The notes: generated by a model from the sequence alone, not told the origin. Positions 44,343-53,136 are shown, counted from the first letter of the stretch. The stretch: DNA of 64,000 nucleotides from an uncultured Erysipelotrichaceae bacterium (GCA_947036815.1 CAMQRS010000003.1:1-64000); one strand, 5' to 3'. A program made the numbers and translations.

Positions 44343-44921
44343 ATGTTCAAACTCAAAGAAAAATTAAATTTAAATAATTTCATTATAGAAACACTAGATT
44401 TAGCTAGAACTGTTTTAATTTGTATTCTTGTTGTATTTGCATTCACAACGTTCTTATTAAAACCAGTTAAAGTAGATGGAAGTAGCATGTATCCAACATT
44501 AGAAGATGGAGAATATGGATTTTCTTATGTATTGGGTGCATTATTAGGGCAGATAGAACGTTTTGATGTGGTTATTGTTGAATCGGTAGATGAGAAATTA
44601 CTTGTAAAAAGAGTGATTGCGTTGCCTGGAGAAACAATAGAATACTTAGACGATGAATTGTATATTAATAATGAAATTGTGGAAGAGCCGTTTTTAGATG
44701 AAACTTATGTTTTATCGCAAATTAAAGAAGAAAATAGTGAATATTTTACTGAAAATTTTGGACCTTATGAATTAGGGGAAGATGAATTTTTTGTAATGGG
44801 TGACAATCGTCTCCGATCGTATGATTCACGTAATTTAGGTTTCTTTAATCAAGATCGTATAGTAAGTAAGTCTGTTTTTGTACTATATCCATTTGACAAA
44901 ATAGGCGTAGTTAGTAACTGA
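44343..44921 (+). CDS. lepB: Signal peptidase I (second tandem copy)
   Basis: 192 aa. Catalytic Ser in VDGSSMYPT, Lys in LVKRVIALPGE, and GDNRLRSYDSR near the C terminus; one N-terminal transmembrane helix (VLICILVVFAFTTFLL). Starts 9 nt after the first copy with the ribosome-binding site AGGAGG, so it is in the same operon but normally translated. The pair most likely arose by tandem duplication; the active-site residues are intact in both, implying both are used. Confidence 0.95.
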   Translation: MFKLKEKLNLNNFIIETLDLARTVLICILVVFAFTTFLLKPVKVDGSSMYPTLEDGEYGFSYVLGALLGQIERFDVVIVESVDEKLLVKRVIALPGETIEYLDDELYINNEIVEEPFLDETYVLSQIKEENSEYFTENFGPYELGEDEFFVMGDNRLRSYDSRNLGFFNQDRIVSKSVFVLYPFDKIGVVSN

Positions 44922-44946
44922 TGAATCATTAGAAAAGAGGTATTTT

Positions 44947-45834
44947 ATGAATGATGAAAATAACGAGATAAAATCGAAAATAAATATTCATTGGTTTCCT
45001 GGTCATATGACCAAGGCAAAGCGAGGAATGCAAGATAAATTAAAGATGGTAGATATGGTTATTGAACTAAGAGATGCACGTATTCCTTATGCGAGTCGTA
45101 ATCCCTTAATCGATGAATTAACGCAGCAAAAGCCACGTTTAATTATACTTACTAAAACTGATAAGGCAGAACCGAATGAAACGAATCTTTGGATTCAAGA
45201 ACTTCAAAATGAATATACTTATATAATCACTTTGAATATACTAAAAGACAATGTAAAAAAAGCAATTCTTAGTGCGTCTAAAGTCTTGATGAAAGAGAAA
45301 ATAGATCGTCAAATTCGTAAAGGAATGAAACCGAGAGCAATTCGTGCAATGGTTTGTGGAGTGCCTAATGTTGGTAAATCTACATTAATTAATCGATTGG
45401 CGAATAAAAAAGCTACAATTACTGGGGATAAACCTGGAGTAACTAGAGCGTTACAATGGGTGAAGATGAGCTCTGAATTAGAGTTGTTAGACACGCCTGG
45501 TGTATTATGGCCAAAGTTTGAAGATGAACACGTAGGAATGATGTTAGCTGTTACAGGTGCCATCAATGATAAAATACTACCACTAGATGAAATTGCATAC
45601 TTTGCTTTAAAGTATTTGAAAGAAAACTATCCAGAACGTTTAATTGCGCATTATGGTGTAGAGCTAATAGATAATAACTATAAGTTATTTCAGTCTTTTG
45701 GAATTAAAAAAGGTTATATGATCAGAGGAAATGAAGTTGATATGAAACGAGTTATTGATACTTTTATGAAAGAAGTACGTTCTGATAATTTTGGTAAAGT
45801 CACATGGGAGAAAACAAGTGAAATGCCTGAATAA
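44947..45834 (+). CDS. rbgA: Ribosome biogenesis GTPase RbgA (YlqF)
   Basis: 295 aa circularly permuted GTPase. The N terminus INIHWFPGHMTKAKRGMQDK is diagnostic. The G4 motif TKTDKAE comes first, then G1 GVPNVGKSTLINRL near residue 137, then G3 LLDTPGVLWP. Acts late in 50S assembly (incorporation of uL16 and others in B. subtilis). The RBS AAGAGG lies upstream. The last 17 nt overlap rnhB. Confidence 0.97.
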   Translation: MNDENNEIKSKINIHWFPGHMTKAKRGMQDKLKMVDMVIELRDARIPYASRNPLIDELTQQKPRLIILTKTDKAEPNETNLWIQELQNEYTYIITLNILKDNVKKAILSASKVLMKEKIDRQIRKGMKPRAIRAMVCGVPNVGKSTLINRLANKKATITGDKPGVTRALQWVKMSSELELLDTPGVLWPKFEDEHVGMMLAVTGAINDKILPLDEIAYFALKYLKENYPERLIAHYGVELIDNNYKLFQSFGIKKGYMIRGNEVDMKRVIDTFMKEVRSDNFGKVTWEKTSEMPE

Positions 45835-46444
45835 GCATGAACAAGAAATGTACGAACTGAATAAATCTTTTATTATTGGATTGGATGAAGCTGGTAGAGG
45901 TCCTATTGCTGGACCGTTAGTAGTAGCAGGAGTTGTCTTTCCTAAAGGTTATGAGCATAACGAAATTTATGATTCTAAAAAAATAAGTGAAAAAAAACGA
46001 ATTCAATTGTATGATGAAATAATTAAAGATGCATTATATTTTGAAATTGAAGTCGTTGATATTGAATACATAGATATCCATAATATATATCGCGCAACTC
46101 AAAACACAATGGAAAAAATTGTGCTTGATTGTTCGATGTGTGATGCGGTATTATCTGATGCAATGCCATTGCCTAATATTACACTGTGTATACAAGCTTT
46201 AGTAAAAGGTGATACAAAAAGTGTTAGTATTGCAGCTGCAAGTATTTTAGCAAAAGTAACAAGAGATAATATTATGTATGAATATGATACGCAATATCCT
46301 ATGTACGGATTTAAGAACCACAAAGGATATCCTACTAAAATGCATTTGGAAATGCTTGAAAAACATGGCGTGATTGAGATACATCGAAGAAGTTATGGAC
46401 CTGTGGCAAAACAAATTCAAAAACAATTAACTTTAGAGTTATAA
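45818..46444 (+). CDS. rnhB: Ribonuclease HII
   Basis: 208 aa. The acidic catalytic residues lie in IIGLDEAGRGPIAGPLV (near residue 24) and in the SDAMPLPNI region, with KGDTKSVSIAAASILAKVTRD and HKGYPTKMH following. It removes ribonucleotides from DNA. I choose the GTG at 45818, inside the end of rbgA, because GGGAG is 7 nt upstream; the open frame to 45791 and the ATG at 45848 lack a ribosome-binding site. Confidence 0.95.
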   Translation: MKCLNKHEQEMYELNKSFIIGLDEAGRGPIAGPLVVAGVVFPKGYEHNEIYDSKKISEKKRIQLYDEIIKDALYFEIEVVDIEYIDIHNIYRATQNTMEKIVLDCSMCDAVLSDAMPLPNITLCIQALVKGDTKSVSIAAASILAKVTRDNIMYEYDTQYPMYGFKNHKGYPTKMHLEMLEKHGVIEIHRRSYGPVAKQIQKQLTLEL

Positions 46445-46470
46445 AAGTCATTCATGGAATGACTTTTTTC
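46443..46470 (+). terminator. Terminator of lepB-rbgA-rnhB
   Basis: AAAGTCATTC / GAATGACTTT stem with an ATG loop and T-run. Confidence 0.85.
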
Positions 46471-46558
46471 TTTGCTGATTGAATTTGGATATATCATATA
46501 TAAAAGCCTTTTAACTCATATCCAAATCATGTATAATACAACAAGAAGAGGTGATTGT

Positions 46559-47290
46559 ATGGAATTTAAAGTAAATGTAGAAAATAAGTTTGAAGGTCCT
46601 TTAGATTTGATGCTTCACTTAATAAAAGAAAATAAGTTAGATTTATTCGACCTAGATGTGAGTGTGCTATGTGATCAATATTTAGTGTACCTAAATACTA
46701 TGAAATCAATGCACCTAGAGGTGGCAAGTGAATTTTTAAGTGAGTTGGCAGGTCTTATTGAATATAAGAGTAAAAAACTATTACCTAAAGAAGTGCTTGT
46801 TATTGAAGAAGTCTATGAAGAAGATCAAAGAGAAAAATTAGTAGAGAGATTGATTGAATATCAACGATTTAAACAAGTGAGTGAACAATTTCAAGTAAAA
46901 TATGAAGAACGTCAAAAATTGATGAGTAAGCCCGTAAGTGATGAAACGAATAAGTGGGTCAATGCAGTAAATGAAGAAGAATTTGTAGGGAATCCCTATG
47001 ATTTAATAAAAGCGATGAATCGCGTTATACGTAGAGTCTCTTTAGAACATGTGCCAGAAGTAAATATGCAAGTGAACGAAATATCTTTAGATAACCGTTT
47101 GTTGCAAATTAAATCAAGAATACATAAGTTAACAAATAAGATCACATTCGAAGAATTGTGTGACGATTGTGAGAGTGTTCATATGGTTATTGTAACTTTT
47201 TTATCTATATTAGATTTAATTAAACAAGGAATGCTTAATTTTTATATTGATGAAAATGAAATTATATGGATGAATAAAGGGGGAGAATAA
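46559..47290 (+). CDS. scpA: Segregation and condensation protein A
   Basis: 243 aa kleisin of the SMC-ScpAB condensin complex. FEGPLDLMLHLIKENKLDLFD at the N terminus and the KSKKLLPKEV segment are typical, and the C-terminal winged helix contains LSILDLIKQGMLNFYI. I use the ATG at 46559 (AGAGGTGA upstream, -10 TATAAT at 46532-46537). An in-frame opening to 46472 would start before that promoter. It is followed 1 nt later by scpB. Confidence 0.95.
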   Translation: MEFKVNVENKFEGPLDLMLHLIKENKLDLFDLDVSVLCDQYLVYLNTMKSMHLEVASEFLSELAGLIEYKSKKLLPKEVLVIEEVYEEDQREKLVERLIEYQRFKQVSEQFQVKYEERQKLMSKPVSDETNKWVNAVNEEEFVGNPYDLIKAMNRVIRRVSLEHVPEVNMQVNEISLDNRLLQIKSRIHKLTNKITFEELCDDCESVHMVIVTFLSILDLIKQGMLNFYIDENEIIWMNKGGE

Positions 47291-47291
47291 T

Positions 47292-47831
47292 TTGCGCAAA
47301 ATTTTAGAAGGACTGCTTTTTTTAAGCGGTGACGAAGGATTAAGTCCTCAACAGCTATGTGAAACATTAGAAATAAGTGAAGTAAGTTTAGAAAAAAACA
47401 TCAACCAAATGATGAACGAATTTTTAGAAGAAGATCATGGAATCGAATTGGTTCATTTTGGTGGGAAATATAAATTTGTAACAAAAGAGTTTATTTATCC
47501 GTATGCAGAACGTTTGTTTTCTTCAAACAAAATTGCAACGTTATCGGCAGCAGCGCTAGAAACATTAGCGATAATTGCTTATAAACAACCAATTACGCGT
47601 GTTGAAATTGAAGAAATACGTGGTGTAGGATGTGACATGATGATGCGTAAACTCATAGCACGCTCGTTAATTAAAGAAACTGGACGCAGTGATGCACCTG
47701 GAAGACCTTTTTTATACGAAGTGACGACAGAATTTATGGATTCATTTAAGTTAGAGAGTTTAAAAGAATTACCAGAAATTAAAGAAATTAAGCAAGAATC
47801 TATGCAAGATTTATTTAGTAACGAGATATAA
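47292..47831 (+). CDS. scpB: Segregation and condensation protein B
   Basis: 179 aa with two winged-helix domains: ILEGLLFLSGDEGLSPQQLCE at the N terminus, then LSAAALETLAIIAYKQPITR with EIRGV near residue 98, and DAPGRPFLYEVT. It dimerises and binds ScpA. The start codon is TTG, preceded by GGGGGAG; no ATG is available nearby. Downstream the order dacB-spmA-spmB-rluB matches B. subtilis, except for the ackA relic and hisJ inserted here. Confidence 0.94.
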   Translation: MRKILEGLLFLSGDEGLSPQQLCETLEISEVSLEKNINQMMNEFLEEDHGIELVHFGGKYKFVTKEFIYPYAERLFSSNKIATLSAAALETLAIIAYKQPITRVEIEEIRGVGCDMMMRKLIARSLIKETGRSDAPGRPFLYEVTTEFMDSFKLESLKELPEIKEIKQESMQDLFSNEI

Positions 47832-47856
47832 AATTAACAACAAGTAGAGTAAAAGA

Positions 47857-47886
47857 AGATATTAATTATTTAGTATCTCCTTTTTT
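47857..47886 (+). terminator. Terminator of scpA-scpB
   Basis: AGATATTAA / TTAGTATCT stem (one G-T pair), TTAT loop, then CC and six T. Confidence 0.82.
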
Positions 47887-47915
47887 ATTGAATCGGGTAA
47901 AGTAACAACGTATAA

Positions 47916-48044
47916 ATAGATGAAGTAATGATGGGAAGATCAGATATACTTATATTTACAGGTGGAATAGGGGAAAACTCTGCTCTGTTGTGTAATGAAT
48001 TAGTAAATACACAAGATAGTGTAGCTGAATTATCTATACATTAA
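47916..48044 (+). pseudogene. ackA: Relic of acetate kinase (ackA), C-terminal fragment
   Basis: An otherwise empty gap holds a short frame reading DILIFTGGIGENSALLCNEL, which matches the acetate kinase signature (FTxGIGENS, part of the nucleotide-binding site near the C terminus). Stops lie immediately upstream (TAA at 47913) and about 28 codons after the motif, so only about 40 residues of a roughly 400-residue enzyme remain. There is no ribosome-binding site. The match is short but very specific. A functional ackA elsewhere in the genome is possible. Confidence 0.72.
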
Positions 48045-48087
48045 TGTAATAATAAAATTAAAAAGTGTTATTATAATTATATAAACA

Positions 48088-48861
48088 ATGATATACGGAG
48101 GAAATTATGAAAAAAATTATCATACACATACTGCTCGTTGTATGCATGCAAAAGATAGCGATGAGGAATATGTAATTAGTGCGATTAAAGGTGGAATTCA
48201 AGAATTAGGTTTTAGTGACCATAGTCCATGGGACTATGCGAGTGATTATGTATCTAGTATACGGATGAAATTAAGTGAGTTTGATGAATACTATGAAAGT
48301 GTTTCTTATTTGAAAGAAAAATATAAAGATCAAATCTCGATTAAAATAGGACTAGAGTGTGAATATTTTCCTAAATATATGAGTTGGTTGACTTCGTTTA
48401 TTAAAGAAAAGAAAATAGATTATATTATATTAGGAATGCATTTCGATAAAACGGATGAAGATGGAGTCTATTATGCAAAAGTGGGAAATGATAATAATCA
48501 TGTAGATCAGTATATTGAACATTGCAAAGAAGGAATTAAGACAGGCTTGTTTTCTTATGTTGCACATCCTGATCTATTTATGAGAGCAAGAGATAATTTT
48601 GATGAGCGCGTGGCAATTAAATCAAGAGAGCTTTGTGAGTTTTGCAAAGAGTATAATATGCCTGTTGAATATAACTTAGAAGGTATTCTTGTGAATGTAA
48701 CTAAAAATATTAATGGGTATCCAAATCCTGATTTTTGGGAAATTGCTTGTGAAGTGGGAAATGAGGTAATTATAGGGTATGATGCTCATGCGGCTAATTC
48801 GCTAGAAAGAGTAGATATCTATGATGATGCGATCATTTATTTGACTAATTTAGGAATTTAG
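48088..48861 (+). CDS. hisJ: HisJ-like histidinol-phosphatase of the PHP family, start disrupted
   Basis: PHP-domain phosphoesterase with the metal-binding set NYHTHTARCMHA, GFSDHSPW, GLECEYF, LGMHFD, YVAHPDLF, YNLEG and GYDAHAAN, all intact; about 255 aa. The good ribosome-binding site GGAGG points to ATG 48107, but that ATG enters the wrong frame because the following A-run (48110-48116) has seven A. Eight would give MKKNYHTHT, the usual family start. As it stands, only ATG 48088, without an RBS, is in frame. Histidinol-phosphate phosphatase is the nearest named activity; there is no his operon here, so the substrate may differ. Confidence 0.75.
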   Translation: MIYGGNYEKNYHTHTARCMHAKDSDEEYVISAIKGGIQELGFSDHSPWDYASDYVSSIRMKLSEFDEYYESVSYLKEKYKDQISIKIGLECEYFPKYMSWLTSFIKEKKIDYIILGMHFDKTDEDGVYYAKVGNDNNHVDQYIEHCKEGIKTGLFSYVAHPDLFMRARDNFDERVAIKSRELCEFCKEYNMPVEYNLEGILVNVTKNINGYPNPDFWEIACEVGNEVIIGYDAHAANSLERVDIYDDAIIYLTNLGI

Positions 48862-48900
48862 ATTATTTACGATTTACCATATCGTTTTTAAATAAAATGA

Positions 48901-48931
48901 AAACTAACTATATTTAATAGTTAGTTTTTTT
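48901..48931 (+). terminator. Terminator after hisJ-like gene
   Basis: AAACTAACTAT / ATAGTTAGTTT stem with an ATTTA loop and T-run. Confidence 0.85.
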
Positions 48932-49202
48932 AACCAATTATAAATAAAATGTTAGAAGTGTGGAGGTATATTTAAATTAAATGGGTTAGCTTCAATATGT
49001 ATTTATAGGGTTGACAGAAACTTGGATACCATTTTTTTACTTATTTAATACGGTTGAATCCTGAAACAGAATCAATTGATTAAGATACAATTGTTAGGTC
49101 AATGTTTAATGGTTTTAGGTACTTCTACTGAGTATATTAAAAATATAATACTTACCATGCATAATCTATTAATTTTCATCATAATTTATGATAGGTGGAA
49201 AT
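48932..49202. other. Gene-free stretch before dacB-like gene
   Basis: About 340 nt separate the hisJ-like gene from the D-Ala-D-Ala carboxypeptidase gene. Apart from the terminator I see only broken frames, for example one reading RLNPETESID then stop. This could be a decayed gene, but I cannot identify it. A weak sigma-E-like pattern (GCATAAT at 49159, 14 nt, CATAATTT at 49180) lies upstream of the carboxypeptidase gene. Confidence 0.4.
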
Positions 49203-50168
49203 ATGAAAAAAATTGTATGTGTGGCTTTAGTGTTGTGTAGTATTATACAAACTCAAAGGGTAGAGATAGATGCTCAAGTAGCGTCTAGTTATTGTGTGTT
49301 AAGTACGAGTGATAATTATATTATTGATAGTGAGAATGATGAACATACACAAAGTGTTGCTTCTATTTCCAAAGTGATGACAGCGATTGTGGTATTAGAA
49401 AACATTGATATTACTACAGAAGTAACGATTGATGATATTGTGTTACAAGCGTATGGGTCTAGTGTGTATTTGCAAGTGGGTGACGTGTACACAGTGGAAG
49501 AGTTACTCTATGGATTAATGCTACGAAGTGGAAATGATGCAGCTATTCAATTGGCAAGTATAGTAGCGAAAGATGTAGAAACGTTTGTTGGTATGATGAA
49601 TGATAAAGCGAAGGAGTTAGGGCTTGAAACCACTGTTTTCAGCAACCCTAGCGGACTTGATGAAGAAGACGGAGGAAATATATCAACTAGTTGTGAAATG
49701 GCTCTTATCATGTCCTATGCGATGAATAATGAAACATTCAAACAAATAACATCAACAACGATGTACCATCCTAGAGCTGAAATTGCATGGTCTAATAAAA
49801 ATCGTTTTCTAGGTCAATATGAATTCGCAACAGGCGGAAAGACAGGATATACGAAACTAGCGAAAAGAACTCTTGTTACAAGTAGTGAAAAAGAGGGGAT
49901 GGAAGTTGTTGTAGTTACACTAAATTCTTCTGATGACTTTGTAATTCATGAACAATTGCATGAATATGCCCATGAAAATTATGAAGTAATTCCCATACTG
50001 AAGGAAGGGAAGTATACTATTGAAGGAAAAGAATATGAACTTAATGCATTTGGCATGACGATAAATAAAGGGACTGCTGACTCAATTCACATCGAAAGTG
50101 AAATCCAAGATTATCTAGAAATATTAATTACGTATGGAGATAGAAAAGAGACGTTGATGTATGAATAA
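49203..50168 (+). CDS. dacB: D-alanyl-D-alanine carboxypeptidase (DacB/DacF-like, spore cortex type)
   Basis: 321 aa serine peptidase (S11). An N-terminal signal peptide is followed by SxxK in SISKVMTA (Ser54, Lys57), SxN in LRSGNDAA, and KTG in GGKTGYTKLAKRT. It trims D-Ala from peptidoglycan stem peptides. Location directly before spmA-spmB matches the B. subtilis dacB-spmA-spmB sporulation operon, so a role in cortex cross-linking is likely. The start at 49203 follows AGGTGG. The end overlaps spmA by 8 nt. Confidence 0.92.
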   Translation: MKKIVCVALVLCSIIQTQRVEIDAQVASSYCVLSTSDNYIIDSENDEHTQSVASISKVMTAIVVLENIDITTEVTIDDIVLQAYGSSVYLQVGDVYTVEELLYGLMLRSGNDAAIQLASIVAKDVETFVGMMNDKAKELGLETTVFSNPSGLDEEDGGNISTSCEMALIMSYAMNNETFKQITSTTMYHPRAEIAWSNKNRFLGQYEFATGGKTGYTKLAKRTLVTSSEKEGMEVVVVTLNSSDDFVIHEQLHEYAHENYEVIPILKEGKYTIEGKEYELNAFGMTINKGTADSIHIESEIQDYLEILITYGDRKETLMYE

Positions 50169-50733
50169 AATTTGGTCCTCAATAATTGTAGTGTCTTTAT
50201 TGTATGCATTATGTAATCAAAAAATGGAAGCAATCAACGCAAGTGTATTAAGCGTAGCAGAAGATACTTTTATGTTTGTCGTTCCCTTGCTTTTACTTAC
50301 GGCATTTTGGAATGGAATTTTATATATAGCAAATGATACTGGGTTAATGAAAAAGATGGAACACCTATTACATCCGTTATTGAAGAAATTACTTCCTGAT
50401 ATCAAACACGATCATCAAACCCTTGCTTACGTTGCTGGTAATGTAGTGGCAAATATGTTCGGGTTGGGTAGTGCAGCAACTCCGATGGGATTAAAAGCAA
50501 TGGAAGGGATGCAGGCCAACAATAAGAATAAAAATAAAGCCAGTCGAAGTATGGTCACTTTTTTGGTATTGAATACGGCAGGTGTTACCATTATTCCAAC
50601 AACGATTATTGCACTGAGACACAATGCAATGAGTGTTGATCCCATGGGATTTGTTGGCTGTGCTATCATCGCAACTACGTGTGCATCTGTAGCTGGATTA
50701 CTGTTAGATAGGATTGTGAATTATCGTGAGTAG
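50161..50733 (+). CDS. spmA: Spore maturation protein A
   Basis: 190-aa membrane protein with the nucleoside-recognition (Gate) domain: FVVPLLLLTAFWNGILYIANDTG and VVANMFGLGSAATPMGLKAME near residue 97. In B. subtilis SpmA and SpmB are needed for full spore-core dehydration. The start overlaps the dacB-like stop and has no clear ribosome-binding site, so coupled translation is probable. It overlaps spmB by 8 nt. Confidence 0.94.
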   Translation: MNKIWSSIIVVSLLYALCNQKMEAINASVLSVAEDTFMFVVPLLLLTAFWNGILYIANDTGLMKKMEHLLHPLLKKLLPDIKHDHQTLAYVAGNVVANMFGLGSAATPMGLKAMEGMQANNKNKNKASRSMVTFLVLNTAGVTIIPTTIIALRHNAMSVDPMGFVGCAIIATTCASVAGLLLDRIVNYRE

Positions 50734-51235
50734 TCAACTAATACTACCCTTACTTATTTTAGGTATATTTATCTATTCGTTAACTAAAAAAGTGGACATA
50801 TATGCATCCTTTATTCGAGGAGTAAAAGATGGGCTAGGACTCTTTATAGATATCTATCCTAGTTTGCTAGCCATGTCTTTTGCGATCGCTTTACTAAAAG
50901 AGAGTGGTCTACTTATATTTATATCTGATCTACTAACTCATGGATTACCTATGATTCCTAGTGAAGTAATTCCGATGTGTTTATTTCGATCTTTTTCAGG
51001 AAGTACGACCTTAGTTATCCTTGTAGATATCTTTCAAACTAGTGGTGTAGACTCTTTTGCAGGGATTATGGCAAGCATAATTGAAGGAAGTACAGACACT
51101 ACATTCTATGTAATTAGCCTGTATTTTTCATATGTTAAAATAAAAGATATCTCAAATTCGTTGTGGATTGGTTTATTTGCTGATTTAATTGGCATAATTT
51201 GCGCTATTCTATTAACATATACTTTCTTTTCTTAA
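50726..51235 (+). CDS. spmB: Spore maturation protein B
   Basis: 169-aa membrane protein, second Gate-domain partner of SpmA. GLGLFIDIYPSLLAMSFAIALL and CLFRSFSGSTTLVILVDIF near residue 85 are characteristic. It starts at GTG within the spmA end and lacks its own RBS. rluB follows after 39 nt, exactly as in B. subtilis. Confidence 0.94.
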   Translation: MSSQLILPLLILGIFIYSLTKKVDIYASFIRGVKDGLGLFIDIYPSLLAMSFAIALLKESGLLIFISDLLTHGLPMIPSEVIPMCLFRSFSGSTTLVILVDIFQTSGVDSFAGIMASIIEGSTDTTFYVISLYFSYVKIKDISNSLWIGLFADLIGIICAILLTYTFFS

Positions 51236-51274
51236 TAAGATAAGTTAAAATAATACTACGAAAGTGGTGATTAT

Positions 51275-52015
51275 ATGGAAAGAATACAAAAAGTAATAGC
51301 GCAGGCAGGTGTTGCCTCAAGAAGAAAAGTAGAAGAATTAATCCAACAAGGTAGAGTTAGTGTAAATGGAGACATATTGCGCGAACTAGGATATAAAGTA
51401 AAAAAAGGAGATTTCATTACAGTCGACGGTAAAGCGATTGAAAAAGAAAACAAAGTTTACTATATAATGAACAAGCCTAAAAAATCAATGTGTACTAGTG
51501 ATGATGAGTTTGAACGTACAACAGTAGTATCAATGATTCCTTGTAGAGAAAGACTGTTTACAGTTGGTCGTTTAGATTATGATACGAGTGGAGTTATCAT
51601 ACTTACAAATGATGGAGAGTTTGCGAACATGATGATGCATCCAAACTATCATTTACCTAAAAAATATAACTTAACTATTAATGGGTTATTAAGTGTAGAT
51701 CATATGAAGCAATTAACAACTGGAGTTGTATTAGATGATGGTGCTAAAACATTACCAGCAAAATATAAACTAAGAGAAAAAGATGATAAAAAAAATCAAA
51801 TGTCGTTAGATTTAACTATTACTGAAGGAAGAAATAGACAAATCAAACGTATGATGGAAGCATTTGGATTTAAAGTAACACGTTTACACCGTAGACAATT
51901 TGGAATGATTACAGTTGACGATTTACCTCAAGGAGCATATAGAGTAATGAAACCTTATGAAGTGAAATTGATGAAACAATTTGCTACAACAGGAAAATTA
52001 GAAACAAACAGATAA
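51275..52015 (+). CDS. rluB: 23S rRNA pseudouridine synthase RluB
   Basis: 246 aa of the RsuA/RluB family: S4 domain (MERIQKVIAQAGVASRRKVEE), then GRLDYDTSGVIILTNDGEFAN with the catalytic Asp near residue 99, and ITEGRNRQIKRMMEAFG. Modifies position 2605-type uridines in helix 93 of 23S rRNA in E. coli and B. subtilis. The ribosome-binding site is GTGGTGA, and a terminator follows. Confidence 0.94.
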   Translation: MERIQKVIAQAGVASRRKVEELIQQGRVSVNGDILRELGYKVKKGDFITVDGKAIEKENKVYYIMNKPKKSMCTSDDEFERTTVVSMIPCRERLFTVGRLDYDTSGVIILTNDGEFANMMMHPNYHLPKKYNLTINGLLSVDHMKQLTTGVVLDDGAKTLPAKYKLREKDDKKNQMSLDLTITEGRNRQIKRMMEAFGFKVTRLHRRQFGMITVDDLPQGAYRVMKPYEVKLMKQFATTGKLETNR

Positions 52016-52023
52016 TAGATATA

Positions 52024-52052
52024 AAGCTGATTTCATGTGAAATCGGTTTTTT
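52024..52052 (+). terminator. Terminator of rluB
   Basis: AAGCTGATTTCA / TGAAATCGGTTT stem (G-T pairs) with a TG loop and eight T. Confidence 0.8.
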
Positions 52053-52119
52053 TTATTTCTGCTTATTTACAAAAATCATGAATTCCATTAAAATAGAACA
52101 GACAAATAGGAGATATAAT

Positions 52120-52851
52120 ATGCAACAATATTTTATTGATAAGCCATTAAGATTAAATGATACGATATGTTTTGATAAGGAGCAATCTCATCATATTTTA
52201 AGAGTACTACGAATGAAAGAAAATAGTGTGGTTAAAATAGTAGATAGTAATCAAGAGGGGTTTCTTTCTCATATCATCTATGATAATAGTGAAGTGAGAG
52301 CTAATCTTGTAGAGTCCTTAGAAACACATGGATCAAATGTTTCGATTACATTGATTCAAGGAATGATAAAAAAAGACAAGTGGGATTTTTTAATTCAGAA
52401 GTGTTGTGAATTAGGAGTTACACGAATTATTCCTATGTCTAGTTCTAGAACAATAGTAAAAGTAGACAAAGAGGATACGAAAAAAATAGAACGTTATAAT
52501 AAAATTGCCTTAGAAGCTTGTGAACAATGTAAAAGAAATGATTTGGTAGTTGTGGAAGCTCCAATTAAGTTTAAAGAAATCATTCATTATAAATCAGAGT
52601 TGAATATGATAGCTTATGAAGATGCGCAAGTAGAATCATTACATATAAAGAAAACACTAGAAGCAAACCCTTCTGTATCGTCAATTACTTTTATTGTCGG
52701 TAGTGAAGGTGGATTCGCTGCCAATGAGGTAGATTATTTAATAGAGAATGATTTCACTTGTGTATCCTTAGGACATCGTATTTTAAGAGCTGAAACGGCA
52801 GCGATGATGGTAGTCAATGTGGCTAACTATCATTATGAAAATATAGATTAA
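52120..52851 (+). CDS. rsmE: 16S rRNA (uracil1498-N3)-methyltransferase RsmE
   Basis: 243 aa SPOUT methyltransferase. SHHILRVLRMKENSVVKIVD near residue 24, WDFLIQKCCELGVTRIIPM near 91, the SAM-binding knot FIVGSEGGFAANEVDYL near 200, and SLGHRILRAETAAMMV. The ATG at 52120 follows AGGAGA; an earlier in-frame ATG (52078) overlaps the promoter region. In many Bacillota mtaB follows, but here only a gene-free stretch does. Confidence 0.94.
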   Translation: MQQYFIDKPLRLNDTICFDKEQSHHILRVLRMKENSVVKIVDSNQEGFLSHIIYDNSEVRANLVESLETHGSNVSITLIQGMIKKDKWDFLIQKCCELGVTRIIPMSSSRTIVKVDKEDTKKIERYNKIALEACEQCKRNDLVVVEAPIKFKEIIHYKSELNMIAYEDAQVESLHIKKTLEANPSVSSITFIVGSEGGFAANEVDYLIENDFTCVSLGHRILRAETAAMMVVNVANYHYENID

Positions 52852-53136
52852 AGATACTCGTTAGAATTATCATGACCAAACAAACAGGAATGAAGCCCGT
52901 ACTCATAAAAGGGGTGTACAATTAAATTGCGGTTATGAAACGTATAAAACGACCCGGATAGGGAAATATGTAGAATAGTTATTTTACATGTTAAAGAGAG
53001 ATTATTAGTTTATTCATTTGGGTGAATACCAAGAGAGATAACCCAAAATAGATATATCTTTATTAAATCGAGTTGTTTGTGTTACTATATGTATAATAAT
53101 AGATAACTGCTTATATAGCGAATAGAGGAGAAAATT
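52852..53136. other. Gene-free stretch between rsmE and murE
   Basis: 285 nt with stops in all frames. One frame reads GVQLNCGYETYKTTRIGKYVE between stops, which could be a scrap of a lost gene, but I cannot name it. The last part (about 53085-53120) is a plausible murE promoter region, followed by the RBS AGAGGAG. Confidence 0.4.

Noticed and set aside
49000-49150. Possible decayed gene with RLNPETESID text
   Set aside because: Only one short stretch looks protein-like, with stops in every frame and no recognisable family motif.
49159-49187. Sigma-E promoter for the dacB-like gene (GCATAAT, 14 nt, CATAATTT)
   Set aside because: The match is partial, and the predicted transcription start would fall in or next to the ribosome-binding site. 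Not strong enough to list as a feature.
52870-52975. Possible remnant of mtaB downstream of rsmE (NCGYETYKTTRIGKYVE)
   Set aside because: mtaB often follows rsmE, but the diagnostic GCKVNQYE and CxxxCxxC motifs are absent, so the resemblance may be chance.
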